A program made the position numbers and the translations under genes. The notes beneath the pieces were generated by a model. It was not told the origin of the DNA, searched no databases, and worked only from the letters and a program-made list of their open reading frames with translations. This document shows, piece after piece, positions 21,551-32,933 of a stretch of 64,000 nt of DNA. The stretch's first letter is position 1. The number at the start of each line of letters is the position of its first letter. Source of the stretch: Sesamum alatum (taxonomy: Eukaryota; Streptophyta; Magnoliopsida; Lamiales; Pedaliaceae). The stretch covers positions 16,473,395 through 16,537,394 of the forward strand of contig JACGWO010000004.1 of assembly GCA_034509735.1 (NCBI GenBank), given 5' to 3'.

Positions 21551-24500
21551 TGTTAGAATGGGTGACCACAAAGTCAATGTGGTTGGCTATTCTGAGAACC
21601 ATTCATCAATCTTTGCACCAGTAATATTATGTTTATGAATGTAGTAAGGATTCATCATTGGCAATGATAAGTTTATTGTGCTTACCGCTAACATTGAACG
21701 TTGTTTCGATGTCATAACAAACGCCCACAGACCAGACATATGAATCCAAGAAGTTGGATCATGCATAGGATGGTAGTCATGGAACCAACTTCTGTAGATA
21801 GGTCTGAAATACTCCAAGTCGAGGATCTCAAAATCGGGCATCGAAGGTCCTATAGAGACTTGGACCAAGGATTGCATTCATTGAAGGACAAGCGGATCCG
21901 CCCAGGAGCGCGAGCGGAAGCGAGAAAGCGAGAAAAGGGCGTAAATTTAAATCTAATTTAAATAAACAAATCCCAAGGGGTGTACCCTTGGGTGCTCAAC
22001 CGGGCGTTCGATGTAGGATGTGTAAATATTAAAACGTATATAAAACACATAGGGCATAGATGGATAATAAATCAACCAAGCCGTAGTAATTGTTACCTTG
22101 CAGATTTAACGTGTGCTCGGGTACTAGCGTTGTTCCCTTGTTCCAGAATGCTCACAAATCCAAACGTATGGATTCTCCAAAGGTGATCCACACTACACCG
22201 GAAGAAACACACGTTCTTCTTGCCAGAAAAGAACGGGTTTAAGAAGGAATCGTTTTAAGAGAAGAACATTTTCAATTAGTGCTCTCTTAAACTTACTTTG
22301 TTCTTCTTCTTGATTCAAAACCAAGTGAAGAACAGAAGTAGAGAAGGAGAGAGATGACGGAGAGTTGGGAGAGAGGAGAGGGCCGATTTTTGGCTTCTTT
22401 TTTTTCCTAGAAAAAGATGAATTATGATTTACTTATCCTATAATTAATATGATTATTGGAATGTGTCTAGGTTCATCCAAGGATGTCTAGATTCATTCCG
22501 ATCAATCACCATCAATTCTTCAATCAAGCCAACCAAAGTTTATGGTATGATCAACTCATACCAAAAGGGAAGGGCTTGATTGGAGTTGATTTATCTCTTT
22601 CCAAAAAAGACATGTCAACATACCACCTTGCATGAAACATTGTTGATTTTGCTTCCTCCAAGGGGGCATTTCGGCCATGTCTAGTTATGGGAAGAATTCG
22701 AACTTCTTCCTATTCCAAAATAGGAATTATTTCTCCTCTCAGGTCAAATTTAACAGACCGGGTCTTATCGTAATCTAATCACGACGAACCCAACATTAAA
22801 TCTAATTTAATATCCATTTAAATTATTTCCGTTGATCTTTTAATCCAATTAAAAGATCCAACGTCTCAACTTTCCATATTTAATCGAAAATCCAATTTAC
22901 CGATTAAACGAAAACCTAATACAATATCGGCCCGTCCATCCAATGGACTTTCCCTTAAGTAATCCAATTACTCATTTATCCTTCGAGATTAACTCCAAGT
23001 CAATCTCTTAACCTCCTCGGTGATTTGTGTGTGACCATTTAGGTTCACTCTCAGCTAGACTTGGGCCCATGTCCCACAAAGGCCCGTTACCATGGGTGGC
23101 CGTCTAGCAATGGTCCATGGCACTAGAGACTAGGTGAATTGGTGTGAACATTAAGGCGCCGATTCTGTATGGGTATGATCCTTCCGTCTACCGTTTCCCG
23201 GCCTTAGTCTAGGGTATGGAATTGGGCGTCGGTTCCCATCCTTGACTAGGTATCTATGCTCAATACTCGAGACCACGTACGCTTCATTGCGTCGACACAG
23301 GAAACCATTCCTTGTTCGACCAACCACTGTGGCTACAGCTTTAAACAGCATGAACGTGCCTCCGAGTGCATAGGAGATACCTCTGTCACATACTGACAGG
23401 GGACGGATCCTCTTCCTGGAATCCACCGTCCTCGCTACACATTCCGACTGCACTGGACAAGGCTTATGATAATCATCTTACAGAATGATCACCTCTCGCC
23501 AGATCCAACAAACAGCCGTCATGTGCACGCGACTGCCATGATCCCTCAAGCCTGAGGATTACTCCCGTACTATCGGAACTGGGGAAAACCAATCATACCG
23601 ACCAAGCCTCCAAGGCTTCCATATGATGATCCCCGCGAGTCAGTCTAGTCGGCTCGAGCCCAGTCGACCAACCTATCAAGATTGTGTAGGCGTCCCACGC
23701 CTGTTGCCGATGAAACACGCCACGCATCCAATGAACACGACTCTTGACGCAAGTCTCAATAGGACTCTCGATGCCCTGTCTCGAGGTCCTCGACTTGGAA
23801 CGTTTCAAATCCAACTCTTAATCAGTTGGTTTCATGACCACCATCCAATGCGCGGCCCAACTGCACGAGCTATTTACCATGGTCTGTGGGCTTTGTTGCG
23901 ATATAAGTAAAACACCATTTTAACAAATGTGAAATGAGTGCAACAAAGTAAGCACCAGAAGTGACGAATACTTATTTTATTCATCACATAATAATATTAC
24001 ATTTACATCGAGTTGTATAATAGGTTACAAATCGCCAAACCTATTGGCTTTCTGGTCACCTATTCTAACATTCATTAGATGAGTATCGTGTTTAATCATT
24101 GACAAACGTTGGACGTCTATGCAATATTAGTGGGTTAGTTGACAAGGGTAGTGTCGGCTGACTGAGGTGAGTCACAAGAATCGTCATATGGAAGCCACAG
24201 GGGCTTGTCGGTATGACTCGTATTCCCAGTTCAAAAAGTACGGGATTAGTCCTTGGACTTGAGAAATCAAGGCAATCGCTCACATACGAAGGTTGTATCT
24301 TGGATCTGGCTAGAGATGACCGTGTCATATGACATGGCCATCATAGGCCTTGTTCAGTGCAGTCGGAGTATGTGGAGAGGGGTGGATTCCAAGATAGGAT
24401 CTGTCCCCTATCAAAGAATATGACAGCGAGATCTCCTATGCGCTTTGAGATGGTTTAGACTCTCAAAGTATATGGTCATAGCACTTGATTGAGTGGGAAA

Positions 24501-25814
24501 GGATTTCCTATGCTAATTATAGAGTTAAACCCTATCTCGAGTATTAAGCATAGACGCCTAGTCAAGGATGGGAACCGATGCCCAATTCCATACCCTAGAG
24601 TAAGGCCGGGAGATAGGCGACAGTAGGACCGTACCTGTGTATAACTCGGAGCCTAAACGTTCACGCCACATATTCACCTAGTTTCTAGTGCCATGAACTG
24701 TTGTTAGACGACCACCCATGATGACGGACTACTTTGGTTATGAGATAACAAGAAGTAGGTCCAAGTCTATCTGAGGGTGAACCGATAGCGTCACACCCGC
24801 TACACCAAATGTGAAAAGAATTAATTTGGAATTAATTCCGGGAGAAGGTTTAATTTAATAGGATTAAATTATAATTTTTGGAGATTCAAGCCTCGATGGA
24901 TTAATCAGGTTTGAGTTCATAAATTAGATTTATGGATTTAATAACGCATGGGCTTCTCTTTTAATTAGATTAAAAGGGTGAATTAATTACTGGGCTTTAA
25001 ATATTAGATAGGATTTAATATAAAGTCCATTGGACCTTGGGACTATTTAATTTAGAATTAAATAGGCCCATTCCATAAAGCCCATCAAATGGATGGATGA
25101 GATTTGAACTAGAGATTGATGAGATGAAGGGCTACGATTAATTTGACTTAATGAAACCCTAGGTTGACTAGGATTTGAGTAGGTCAAAATCCTAGTCAAA
25201 GTGTGCCTCTTTAGAAGAGGTTGAGTAGGAATAGGAAAATTGATTTTCTATAAATACTCAAAAAAACACACACACACACACCTACTAATCTCTACACTTC
25301 TCATTTCTAATCTCTCTCTGAAATTCTCGTCCACTCTCTCATAATTCTCTCCAAATTTTCTTTGTTCTTCTTGATTTATTCAAGTTAGAACATAAGAGAC
25401 GTCGATAGCGTTAATCAATAGCGTGTATCAATGTCTCTTCTCCCCTAAATGATTTCTTGCTAGGACAAGGGTTCGTTGTTTTTTCGATGTAGCGTGTGGA
25501 CGATTTAGAGGGTCTCTATTTTGAGATCTTGGTGCAAAACGGGGAACAATGCGTGTAGCCGAACGAAGATGACTACGAGACGTAACGTCCTCTTTTACGT
25601 TTCTTGTTCTAAATTCTATGGCCTCCATGTTGTGTTTTCTTGAACATGAGATACACCAAATGCCCGGGTGAATCAAGGGTATATCCTTGATCTGTTTATG
25701 TATGAACGATGCATGCTTTAAATTCCATTTAATTTATGCCTTGTAATTTTATTATGCAACCCATCGGGCTTTCGCATTCGTGCTCCCTCTCCCGGAACGA
25801 TCCGCTCGCTTTCA
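21551..25814 (+). mobile_element. Family C 3' LTR (variant), split by B LTR
   Basis: The LTR occupies 21551-21881 and 24076-25814 (about 2070 bp without the insertion). It begins TGTTAGAATGGGTGACC and ends CGCTTTCA at 25814. It is clearly diverged from the first C LTRs and lacks the 2 x 177-bp array. The palindrome is mutated (TATGGTCATA near 24470). A TATAAATA box is near 25250. The right flank CTGCT is the leader of a D(-) element. Confidence 0.85.
21882..24070 (-). mobile_element. Solo LTR, family B
   Basis: A 2189-bp LTR, TGAAGGAC...TAACA, flanked by TTCAT (21877-21881 and 24071-24075) and inserted in the second C LTR. There is no interior. The hairpin CTGTCA-CATAC-TGACAG is at 23383-23399, and the central palindrome has one mismatch (CTGTGGCTACAG, 23327-23338). 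Confidence 0.95.
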
Positions 25815-26184
25815 CTGCTCTGTCGTGCTCCTTGCGCGCATTACTGACAGGCCTCTGTGTCTGCCTGTCGCGCACGCGCACCTGGTAGCGCCTCCTACGC
25901 GCGCGGCCGGCAGCGCGCGTATGCTGTCTACGTGTGCGGTCAGCTGACGGCTGCCGCTGTCGCCGTTTTCTATTTTCATCAATTCTTTTTGCACTATTTT
26001 ATCCAAGAAAATAATTCAAGAATAACATTAAATCCATGATCCAAAATTCAAGTTCAAAATTAACGCAATAAACCCCACAATTTATGAAATGATTTAAAAC
26101 ATAATTAAAGCCACGTAAACATGCATATACACGTATAGCACATAAAACCCTAGGCCTATATGCCAGACTGGGCTCTAATACCAC
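25815..26184 (-). mobile_element. Family D leader fragment
   Basis: In minus orientation this follows the D PBS. A short CpG-rich core (about 25830-25950) is followed leftwards by the C LTR end, so the second C element inserted into this core. No coding sequence is seen. Confidence 0.7.
26171..26183 (-). other. Primer-binding site, one mismatch
   Basis: GGCTCTAATACCA is the reverse complement of TGGTATTAGAGCC, one base different from the iMet site of the other elements. One base separates it from the LTR. Confidence 0.8.
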
Positions 26185-26667
26185 TGTAATGATATATGGA
26201 TCGTCCCAGAGGAAGCGCGATTATTAAAAACAAGAAACGTAAATTATGCTTAAATTACGAAATTTAAAGGACTTGTTCAAGGGGTGTTCCCTTGAACCTC
26301 CTGAGCGTTATGTGTATCTCATGAATAAAAGAAAAACATGTAGAATTCATGGAGTCCATAGGGTTGTAATGAAGAAAGCAAAGAAATGAGACTTACCCGT
26401 TGTAGTCTTTCTTCGAACCGCTACACGCGTTGTTCCACGTTTTGCCATCAAGATCCCAAAGTAGAAAATCCAAAATCATCCACACAATTTACCGGATCTT
26501 GATTTCTCGTGCTAGAAAGAGATCAAGAACAATAAGGGAGGATGAATAAACCTAGCGTTATGAATTAACGTGATCGATTCGTCTAGTGTTCCCTTGTATC
26601 AAAAACAAGAAAACAATGCTTTCTTGGAGTAAGAGAGGAGAGGGGACGAGATTGAGAGGGCGTAGTC

Positions 26668-27192
26668 GGCTGTGTGTGTGTGTGTGTGTATGAGAGATGA
26701 GTGTAGAGATTCGAATCTGTGTGTGTGTGTGTGTGTGTGTGTTTTGAGTATTTATAGGAAAAGAATTTTCCTATTCCTACTCAAACTCTCCTAAGGGAGG
26801 CATACTTTGACTAGGAGTTTGACCTAGTCAAATCCTAGTCAACCTAGACTATGATTAAGTCAAGCTTAATCATAACTCTTCATCTCATCAAACCTTCTAG
26901 AATCAATCTCATCCGTCCATCCTTAGATGGGCTTTATGGAATATTTTAAATCCTATTTAAAATTGTCCATTGGGCTTCTAATAAATATCGAATAAATATT
27001 TAAGCCCATTCCCTAATTCCATATTAGGGAGGACGAATCGACCAAGCGTTATTAATTAACGTGATCAATCCGTCTAGTGTCCACTTGTATCAAAACAAGG
27101 AACTGGGTTTTTCTTGCAGAAAAGAGGAGAGAAGGGACAAGAGAGAGAGAGGGGTCGGTGGTGTGTGTCTGTGTGTGTGTGTGTGTGTGTGC
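26668..27192. repeat. GT/CA microsatellites in D LTR
   Basis: GT runs occur near 26670-26690, 26718-26741 and 27165-27191, each just upstream or downstream of a TATA-like box in the duplicated promoter modules. Shorter GT runs sit at the same place in A LTRs. Confidence 0.8.
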
Positions 27193-27885
27193 TCACAAGA
27201 TGATCACCTTGTGTGTGTGTGCATCTATGAGTATTTATAGAAGAAGAATACTACTATTCCTCTTCAAACTCTAAGTAAGAGGCACACTTTTGACTAGGAT
27301 TTTTACCTAGTCAAATTAGGTTTTAGACTTAGTCAAACTAATCTTGGCCTTTAATCTCTCTACTATAGTCTCGTCCGTCCATCACCTTAATGGATTATTT
27401 AAATCTTATTTAAATAATATGTAGGACTTTAAATAATTAATATTTATTAATTCTAAGCCCATTTCCTCATTTCTAATAAATTTTATTTATTAATTAATTT
27501 CACTTAATCTAATTAAAGAAATTAACAATCCGAGAAAAAGAGAACCAATTTAATCTAATTAAATTGTTCCACCTACGATTAATTCTAAATTAATTCCTTT
27601 TTTTACCAGCGGATTGTGTGTGACTCTTTAGGTTCACCCTTAGCTAGACTTTGGCCAAATCTCCAATCATCTCATGAAGGGAATTCGTCTATCACCATGG
27701 GTGGCCGTCTAGCAACGGTCCATGGCACTAGAGACTAGGTGAATATTATGGCGTGAATATTTAAGCTCTCCAATACATTTGTCCTTCCATCTACTATCTC
27801 ACAACTATAGTCTAGGTATGGACTTTTAGGACGTCGGTACGCATTCCTGACTTAAGCCTTGGCTCGTCCACACTAAATGTCCACA

Positions 27886-27981
27886 GGGATCCCATCCCAC
27901 TGTTCAGTCACTGTGGCCACAGATTTATGGAGGACGAGTCTCAAAGTATAAGTGAGGCATTACTGTCAACCCTTTTGACAG
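27886..27981. other. Three-hairpin U3 module, family D version
   Basis: GGGAT-CCC-ATCCC (27886-27898), palindrome CTGTGGCCACAG (27911-27922) and CTGTCAA-CCCTT-TTGACAG (27963-27981). The first hairpin differs in sequence from A and C but keeps its pairing. Confidence 0.6.
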
Positions 27982-28634
27982 GAGATGGATCCTCTCTTAG
28001 GACCTACTGTCCACACTACACATCTTGACTGCACTAGATAGGGCTTATGACAACCGAGTCTCTCGACTTAGTAGCCTCTTGCCAAACCTAAGACACAGGC
28101 ATTGTGTGTATGTGACCACAGTAGTCCCTCAAGTCTAGGGATCAAACTCGTACTGCCGGAACCGGGAATACAAGTCATACCGACCGACCCTACTCAAGGT
28201 CTTCCATATGACGATTTTCACGAGTCACCTCAGTTAGCTGGCACCTAGCTGGCTGACCCACTAACATTGCAAGGACGACCCTCATCACTTGTCGATGAAG
28301 CATGACTGCAATCGCTTAGTGAAAGTCTCAAACGGACTCTCGATACCCTATCTCGAGTTCCTTTGACTTGGAGTGTTTCAGACCAATCCACAGAAACTGA
28401 TGTCATGACCTGCCATCCTATGCACAGTCCAGTTTCTTGGATTGACGTTTCGGGCTGTGGGCTTTGCTTGTGCATTGAACAGTTAATAATATAAAGTAAT
28501 AAGTGAACACAAACAAAGTATTTAAGTCATATGAATATCACCTTCTTATTCATAATAATTATTAAAACACCAAAACTATCAGACATAGGTTACATAAGCC
28601 AATCAGATTGGCTTCATGGTCACCTATTCTAACA

Positions 28635-28925
28635 GAAACCCCCTGGCCACACCGGCCCCAAGGGGATGCAGCATCACCCAAAGCATGAAAAAGAAATAAA
28701 GTAAAAATTGTTTCATCCCAAGCACAGGGGGTAAGTAGCCAAAGGTAAATCGTTTTCAAAAATGGGGGGGGGGGGGGGGGGCACAAATCATTCATTTTTT
28801 TTCCCATAGGTGGAGTCGTGTCAGCTTCTTCCATGGGTTCGGCCACTGCAGAGAGAGGATCAATTTCAGTCGGACCCAGAGGGCGGGCTAATGTGGCCTC
28901 AGAAGGCTCTTCCTCGAGGGCCTCA
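28635..28925. other. Unplaced 291-bp segment between two LTRs
   Basis: It is not similar to any LTR or leader here. On the minus strand a frame stays open throughout, with an acidic, Pro/Ala/Glu-rich start (EALEEEPSEATLARP) and a Pro run made by an 18-G homopolymer (28764-28781). It could be a scrap of host gene or of another transposon into which the D and A elements inserted. I do not recognise the protein. Confidence 0.5.
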
Positions 28926-30877
28926 TGTTAGAATAGGTGACCATGAAGCCAATCTTGACGGGCAAAATGTAACCTATGTCTAGACAATTTCAGTGTTTTG
29001 ATAAAACTATGAATAAAGAAGTGAAATTCATTCTGGCATTACTTTGCTTGCGTTCACTTTACTGCTTTATCTATCTGTTCACTACGCAAACAAAGCCCAC
29101 AGACTGAAAGCCCATTTCAGGGACTGGGACTACACTTGGAGGTAGGTCCATGAAATCAGTCCCGCCGAATCAGTCCGGAAAAACTCCAAGTCAAGAAATC
29201 TCAAAAATGGGTACCGAGATTCCCTTGAGACTTGCACTAAGCATCTGCTGTCGTATTTCATCGAGGGGTGACGAAGGTCGTCTAAGCAATGTTACTGGGT
29301 TAGCATGCTAGAGAGTAGCTGACTGAGGTGACTCGCGGGAACCGTCTTACGGAGGACCTTGAGTAGGGTCAGTAAGGTATGACGTGTATTCCCGGTTCCA
29401 ACGGTACAGACCAAATCCTTTGACTTGAGGAACTTCTGAGTTTACCTATATATCAGGTCTGTATCTTAGATATGGTGAGAGATTGCCAAGAAGCACCTGA
29501 GTAGTCATAAGCCATGTCTAGTGCAGCTCTGGTGTACAAAGTGACAGTAGTTTCCAAGAAAGGATTTGTCTCCTGTCTAAAGGCATTGACAGTTGAGTCT
29601 CGCGTATGCTCTGTGTCTTGTCCCTAAAATCTGTGGCCACAGTAACTGAACAGAAGGGAAGGTTTCCCTTGCGGCGTTTAGTAAGGACAGACCGACACTT
29701 AGGTCCAAAATGGGTACTTGCATTTTCAGTGCCCTAGACCCTAAGTGGTGAGACCGTAGACAGAAGGACAAGTGTACTGTTAGAGCCTAAAAGTTCATCC
29801 CCGAATATTTCACCTAGTCTCTAGTGCCATGGACCGTTGTTAGATGGCCACCCATGGTAACGGACGGATTCTAGGAATCCGACTAAGTCTAGCAAAAAGG
29901 TGAACCTAAAGAGTCACACACTATCCACACACAAATTTAGTATTTAATTTAGAATTAAATATTGGAGAAAATAAATGATTAAATTTGAGTTAATCGGGTC
30001 CTTTATTTTCTTGGAGTATTAATTCCTTCTATTTGATAAAAGGATTTAAATTAATAAATTAGATTTATTAAGGGAATTAATTTAATGGGCTTAGAATAAA
30101 TATTTATATTTATTTTGCCTCTTGGAATATTTAAATAGGTTTTAAATATTCCATTAAATTAAATTAACGGTTGAGATTGAAAGGGAGAGATGGATGGCTA
30201 GTATTAATTTGACTAGGTCAAATACTATTTTAACTAGGACCTTGACTAGGTCAAAGTCCTAGTCAAAATAGACCTCTTAAAGTTGGAGTTTAAAGAGGAT
30301 TAAACTCCTCCTCCATATAAACCCCTAGCCTCCTACAAATCAATGGATGATGAATTTCCAACACACACACAACACACACTACTCGAGCTCTCTCCTCTCC
30401 CTCTCGTCCGCCCTCTTCTCTTTCTCTAGCAAGAAAATATTATTCTTGTTCTCTTGTTCTTGGAACATTAGAACTTAGGAAGATCGATCCCGTTAATTCA
30501 TAACGCGTGGTTGATCTATCCTCTCTAAAAATAATACTTGTTCGTTGCTAGCACGACGTGCAAGATACGTGGGTGGATCGTGTGTCACGATTTGGAGGAT
30601 CTCAAGAACAAGGTCTTGGTGCAAAACGGGGAACAACGCGAGTAGCCGTTGAAGACGGAAACGACAATGGGTAGGTCTCGATTTACGTTTTCGCCCCTTT
30701 TAATTTTAATCCCTATGGCCTCCATGATTGTTTGTATGTATTTAATTCATGAGATACACCGAACACCCGGGAAAGTTCAAGGGCACACCCCTTAAAGCAT
30801 GTTTAAATTTCGTATTTTTATTTTATACCGCGCTTCCGCATTCGCGCTATTTTACCGGGACGATCCACAATCTTTCA
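28926..30877 (+). mobile_element. Family A 5' LTR, plus orientation
   Basis: It runs from TGTTAGAATAGG to ATCTTTCA, 1952 bp, one base before a PBS. Sequence variants against the minus-strand A copies (e.g. TGACGGGCAAAATG near the start) mark it as an older A subtype. The palindrome is at 29631-29642 and a TATAAA box at 30316-30321. Confidence 0.9.
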
Positions 30878-30878
30878 G

Positions 30879-30891
30879 TGGTATCAGAGCC
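30879..30891 (+). other. Primer-binding site, tRNA-iMet
   Basis: TGGTATCAGAGCC lies one base after the LTR end at 30877. Confidence 0.92.
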
Positions 30892-32912
30892 CGGTTCGGT
30901 GTATAGGCCTAGGTTTTATGTGCGTTTTAAGCATGAAACGTGTTCTTGGCATCTTTTTATTAATTCTTGGCTTTCTTGATTATTAAAGCATGTCGTTTCT
31001 TGCTTTTAATTCATGTGATTATTGTGTTGTTGGTATTTTTCTATTTTTCTTGGGAAACAAGGGTGAAAAATTGAGCGAAAAATAATGAAACGCCGACCAG
31101 CCGGAGGCTAGCCGCGCGCAGTCATGCACACAGGCTGGGCACCTGCCTGCGCCCGGCCGCCTGGCAGGATCCGCCAGACTACGCGCAGTAGGCAGACGTG
31201 CGGCCATAGTGGCCGCGCGCGCGAACACAGACGAGGGTGTCTGCGCACGCGCGCACGCAGGCGGTGGTGTCTGCGCGCGCGCGCCCGGAAAGCACGCCTG
31301 GTGTGCGCGCGCACTGCGCAGGGGGCAAACGCGAGGCTGGCGACCAGCAAGCCAGCGCGCGCACGGGGAAGGGAGCCTGCGCGCACAACAGCCTGCCGGA
31401 GCACCAGGCCGCGCGGCCTACTGCCGACCAGGCCCGCGCGCGCCCGGCCAGGCAGCGCCTGCGCGCACGCCGGCAGGCTGCTGCCGGAGGCGGCGGCCGG
31501 CTGCCGGTACAGCTAGGGTTTTACCCTATATTTTTTATTTATTTTCAGTTTTGAATTTTTAATTAATTTTGAAATTCGTTTTTGTTCAATTTTGCCTAAA
31601 TTTCTAAGACATTATTTTGGGAAGTAAAATATATTGAATTTGGAATCCCGGGGATATTTTTTACTTAAAAATAATGAGGAAAGATTTTCCTAAAACATGG
31701 AAAAATATTATTACCAATGATTATGTAATATTTTCACATGCTACGCATTTATTTATTCATCTTGAATAATTGTGATTGGTTATCATGTATTATTGGTATA
31801 TTGTTCCTTTTATGTGATTGGATCATATGATTACGTGTGTTGGATTCATACAGATGATCACGAGCCCTAGACCGAATGTATGGTTTAATTTCCTGTTGGG
31901 CCTGTGTGCCTCTTTTACTGCTTTCTCCTTCTCTCTTTCTAGTTGCCTTGGAATAATAAGGCATTCTATCTCCCTCCTTATGTACTTCCCCCGGGTTTTC
32001 GCCGGGGTTTCTATTTTTAATATGTAATTAGAGTAGAATAGGAGTGAGGTTTTAATTTTTTATGTAAATGATGGAGAAGAAAGAAGGTCCACATGGAGAG
32101 CCCAGACTGGAGGTTCCAAGGCGTTTCCATGAAGAGAAGAAAGAGAAAAGAGACCAAGGCCCATCAGAATGATGATTGAGTTACTATTAATGTAATAGTA
32201 TAAGACCAACCTTAGATTGACCATAGATCCACTGCGGCTTAGTGGATTGCATAGGATTCGGGCTCGTGATCATCCAACAGGGGCATGCTAAGCTTTAATT
32301 TTACATATGGTTATTATGATGGATGAATGGTGTTTCTATTTATCATATAACTGCTGTGGATGCATTTATTTTACGCATTATGGATGAATGTGTAGACGTT
32401 TTATATTTTGAGATCTCGGTCATTTACTACTCTCACATTGGTTGGACCAATGTTTAAATATTAGATCCTAGTTAAAATGGACATGAACTCTAGGAGTTTG
32501 TCCATACCTTCCAATCCATGGCATAGTGAGGAAGCTGATTTAGGTCAATAGCGTGGTCTCACGAGTCGTGGCACGTTATTGTACTTAAAAGAAGCTGCAC
32601 TATGTCATGAACGAAAAACAGACCGTTGTTACCTGTCTCACGAGTCGTGGGGGTAGCAGTGGGTCTGTGGCTCGGTCGATTGGGTTGGGTCTAACGCCCG
32701 ATTAACATGATTCGCTTGGAGTCCTCGGGATCATGTGAAAAGGTGAGGCAACAATCTTGGGAATCTCGTGGAACGAGAATGGTATGGTATACCTCCCACA
32801 GGATTTTTTTCATGCGAATCGTAAAAGCAGGGTATGGAAAGGATCGCTGTGGATCCCAAGCCCACTAGGAAAGGGTTTCCCGAAAATCACATCTGAGAGT
32901 ACCGTGTTTTCG

Positions 32913-32921
32913 TATAAATAG
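32913..32921 (+). promoter_or_regulatory. TATA box upstream of A gag
   Basis: TATAAATAG, 21 bases before the first gag-frame ATG (32934) and about 110 before MSKNP. A start site 25-35 bp downstream would skip the first ATG and make MSKNP the first codon. Confidence 0.5.
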
Positions 32922-32933
32922 TGGGAGTATTAA

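Larger units (their letters stand above)
26185..28634 (-). mobile_element. Family D LTR, chimeric with two promoter modules
   Basis: It runs from TGTAATGATATATGG to CTATTCTAACA, 2450 bp, longer than the other LTRs. A start-site region with GT repeats, TATTTATAG and the CTAGTCAAA block occurs twice: about 26540-26900 and about 27031-27350. The first module resembles family C, the second is distinct, and the join is near 27030. U3 carries the conserved block (about 27620-27745) and the hairpin module (27886-27981). The right flank GAAAC begins unplaced sequence. Confidence 0.75.
30878..32933 (+). mobile_element. Family A leader (plus-strand copy)
   Basis: This 2.06-kb leader holds a GC-rich core at about 31090-31510 with repeated GCGCGCGC runs and CAGAC...GTCTG hairpin arms near 31220. 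A pyrimidine tract ending TTTCTAG (31920-31942) follows. CTCACGAGTCGTG occurs twice (32558-32570 and 32637-32649), then the block ending in the TATA box at 32913. Apparent reading frames in the GC core are artefacts. Confidence 0.8.

Noticed and set aside
26668..26741. GT repeats as telomeric or satellite sequence
   Set aside because: They are short dinucleotide microsatellites next to LTR promoters and do not match the plant telomere repeat.
28764..28781. 18-G run as a G-quadruplex or regulatory tract
   Set aside because: A single homopolymer of this length is prone to sequencing error and has no conserved partner, so it was kept only as part of the unplaced segment.
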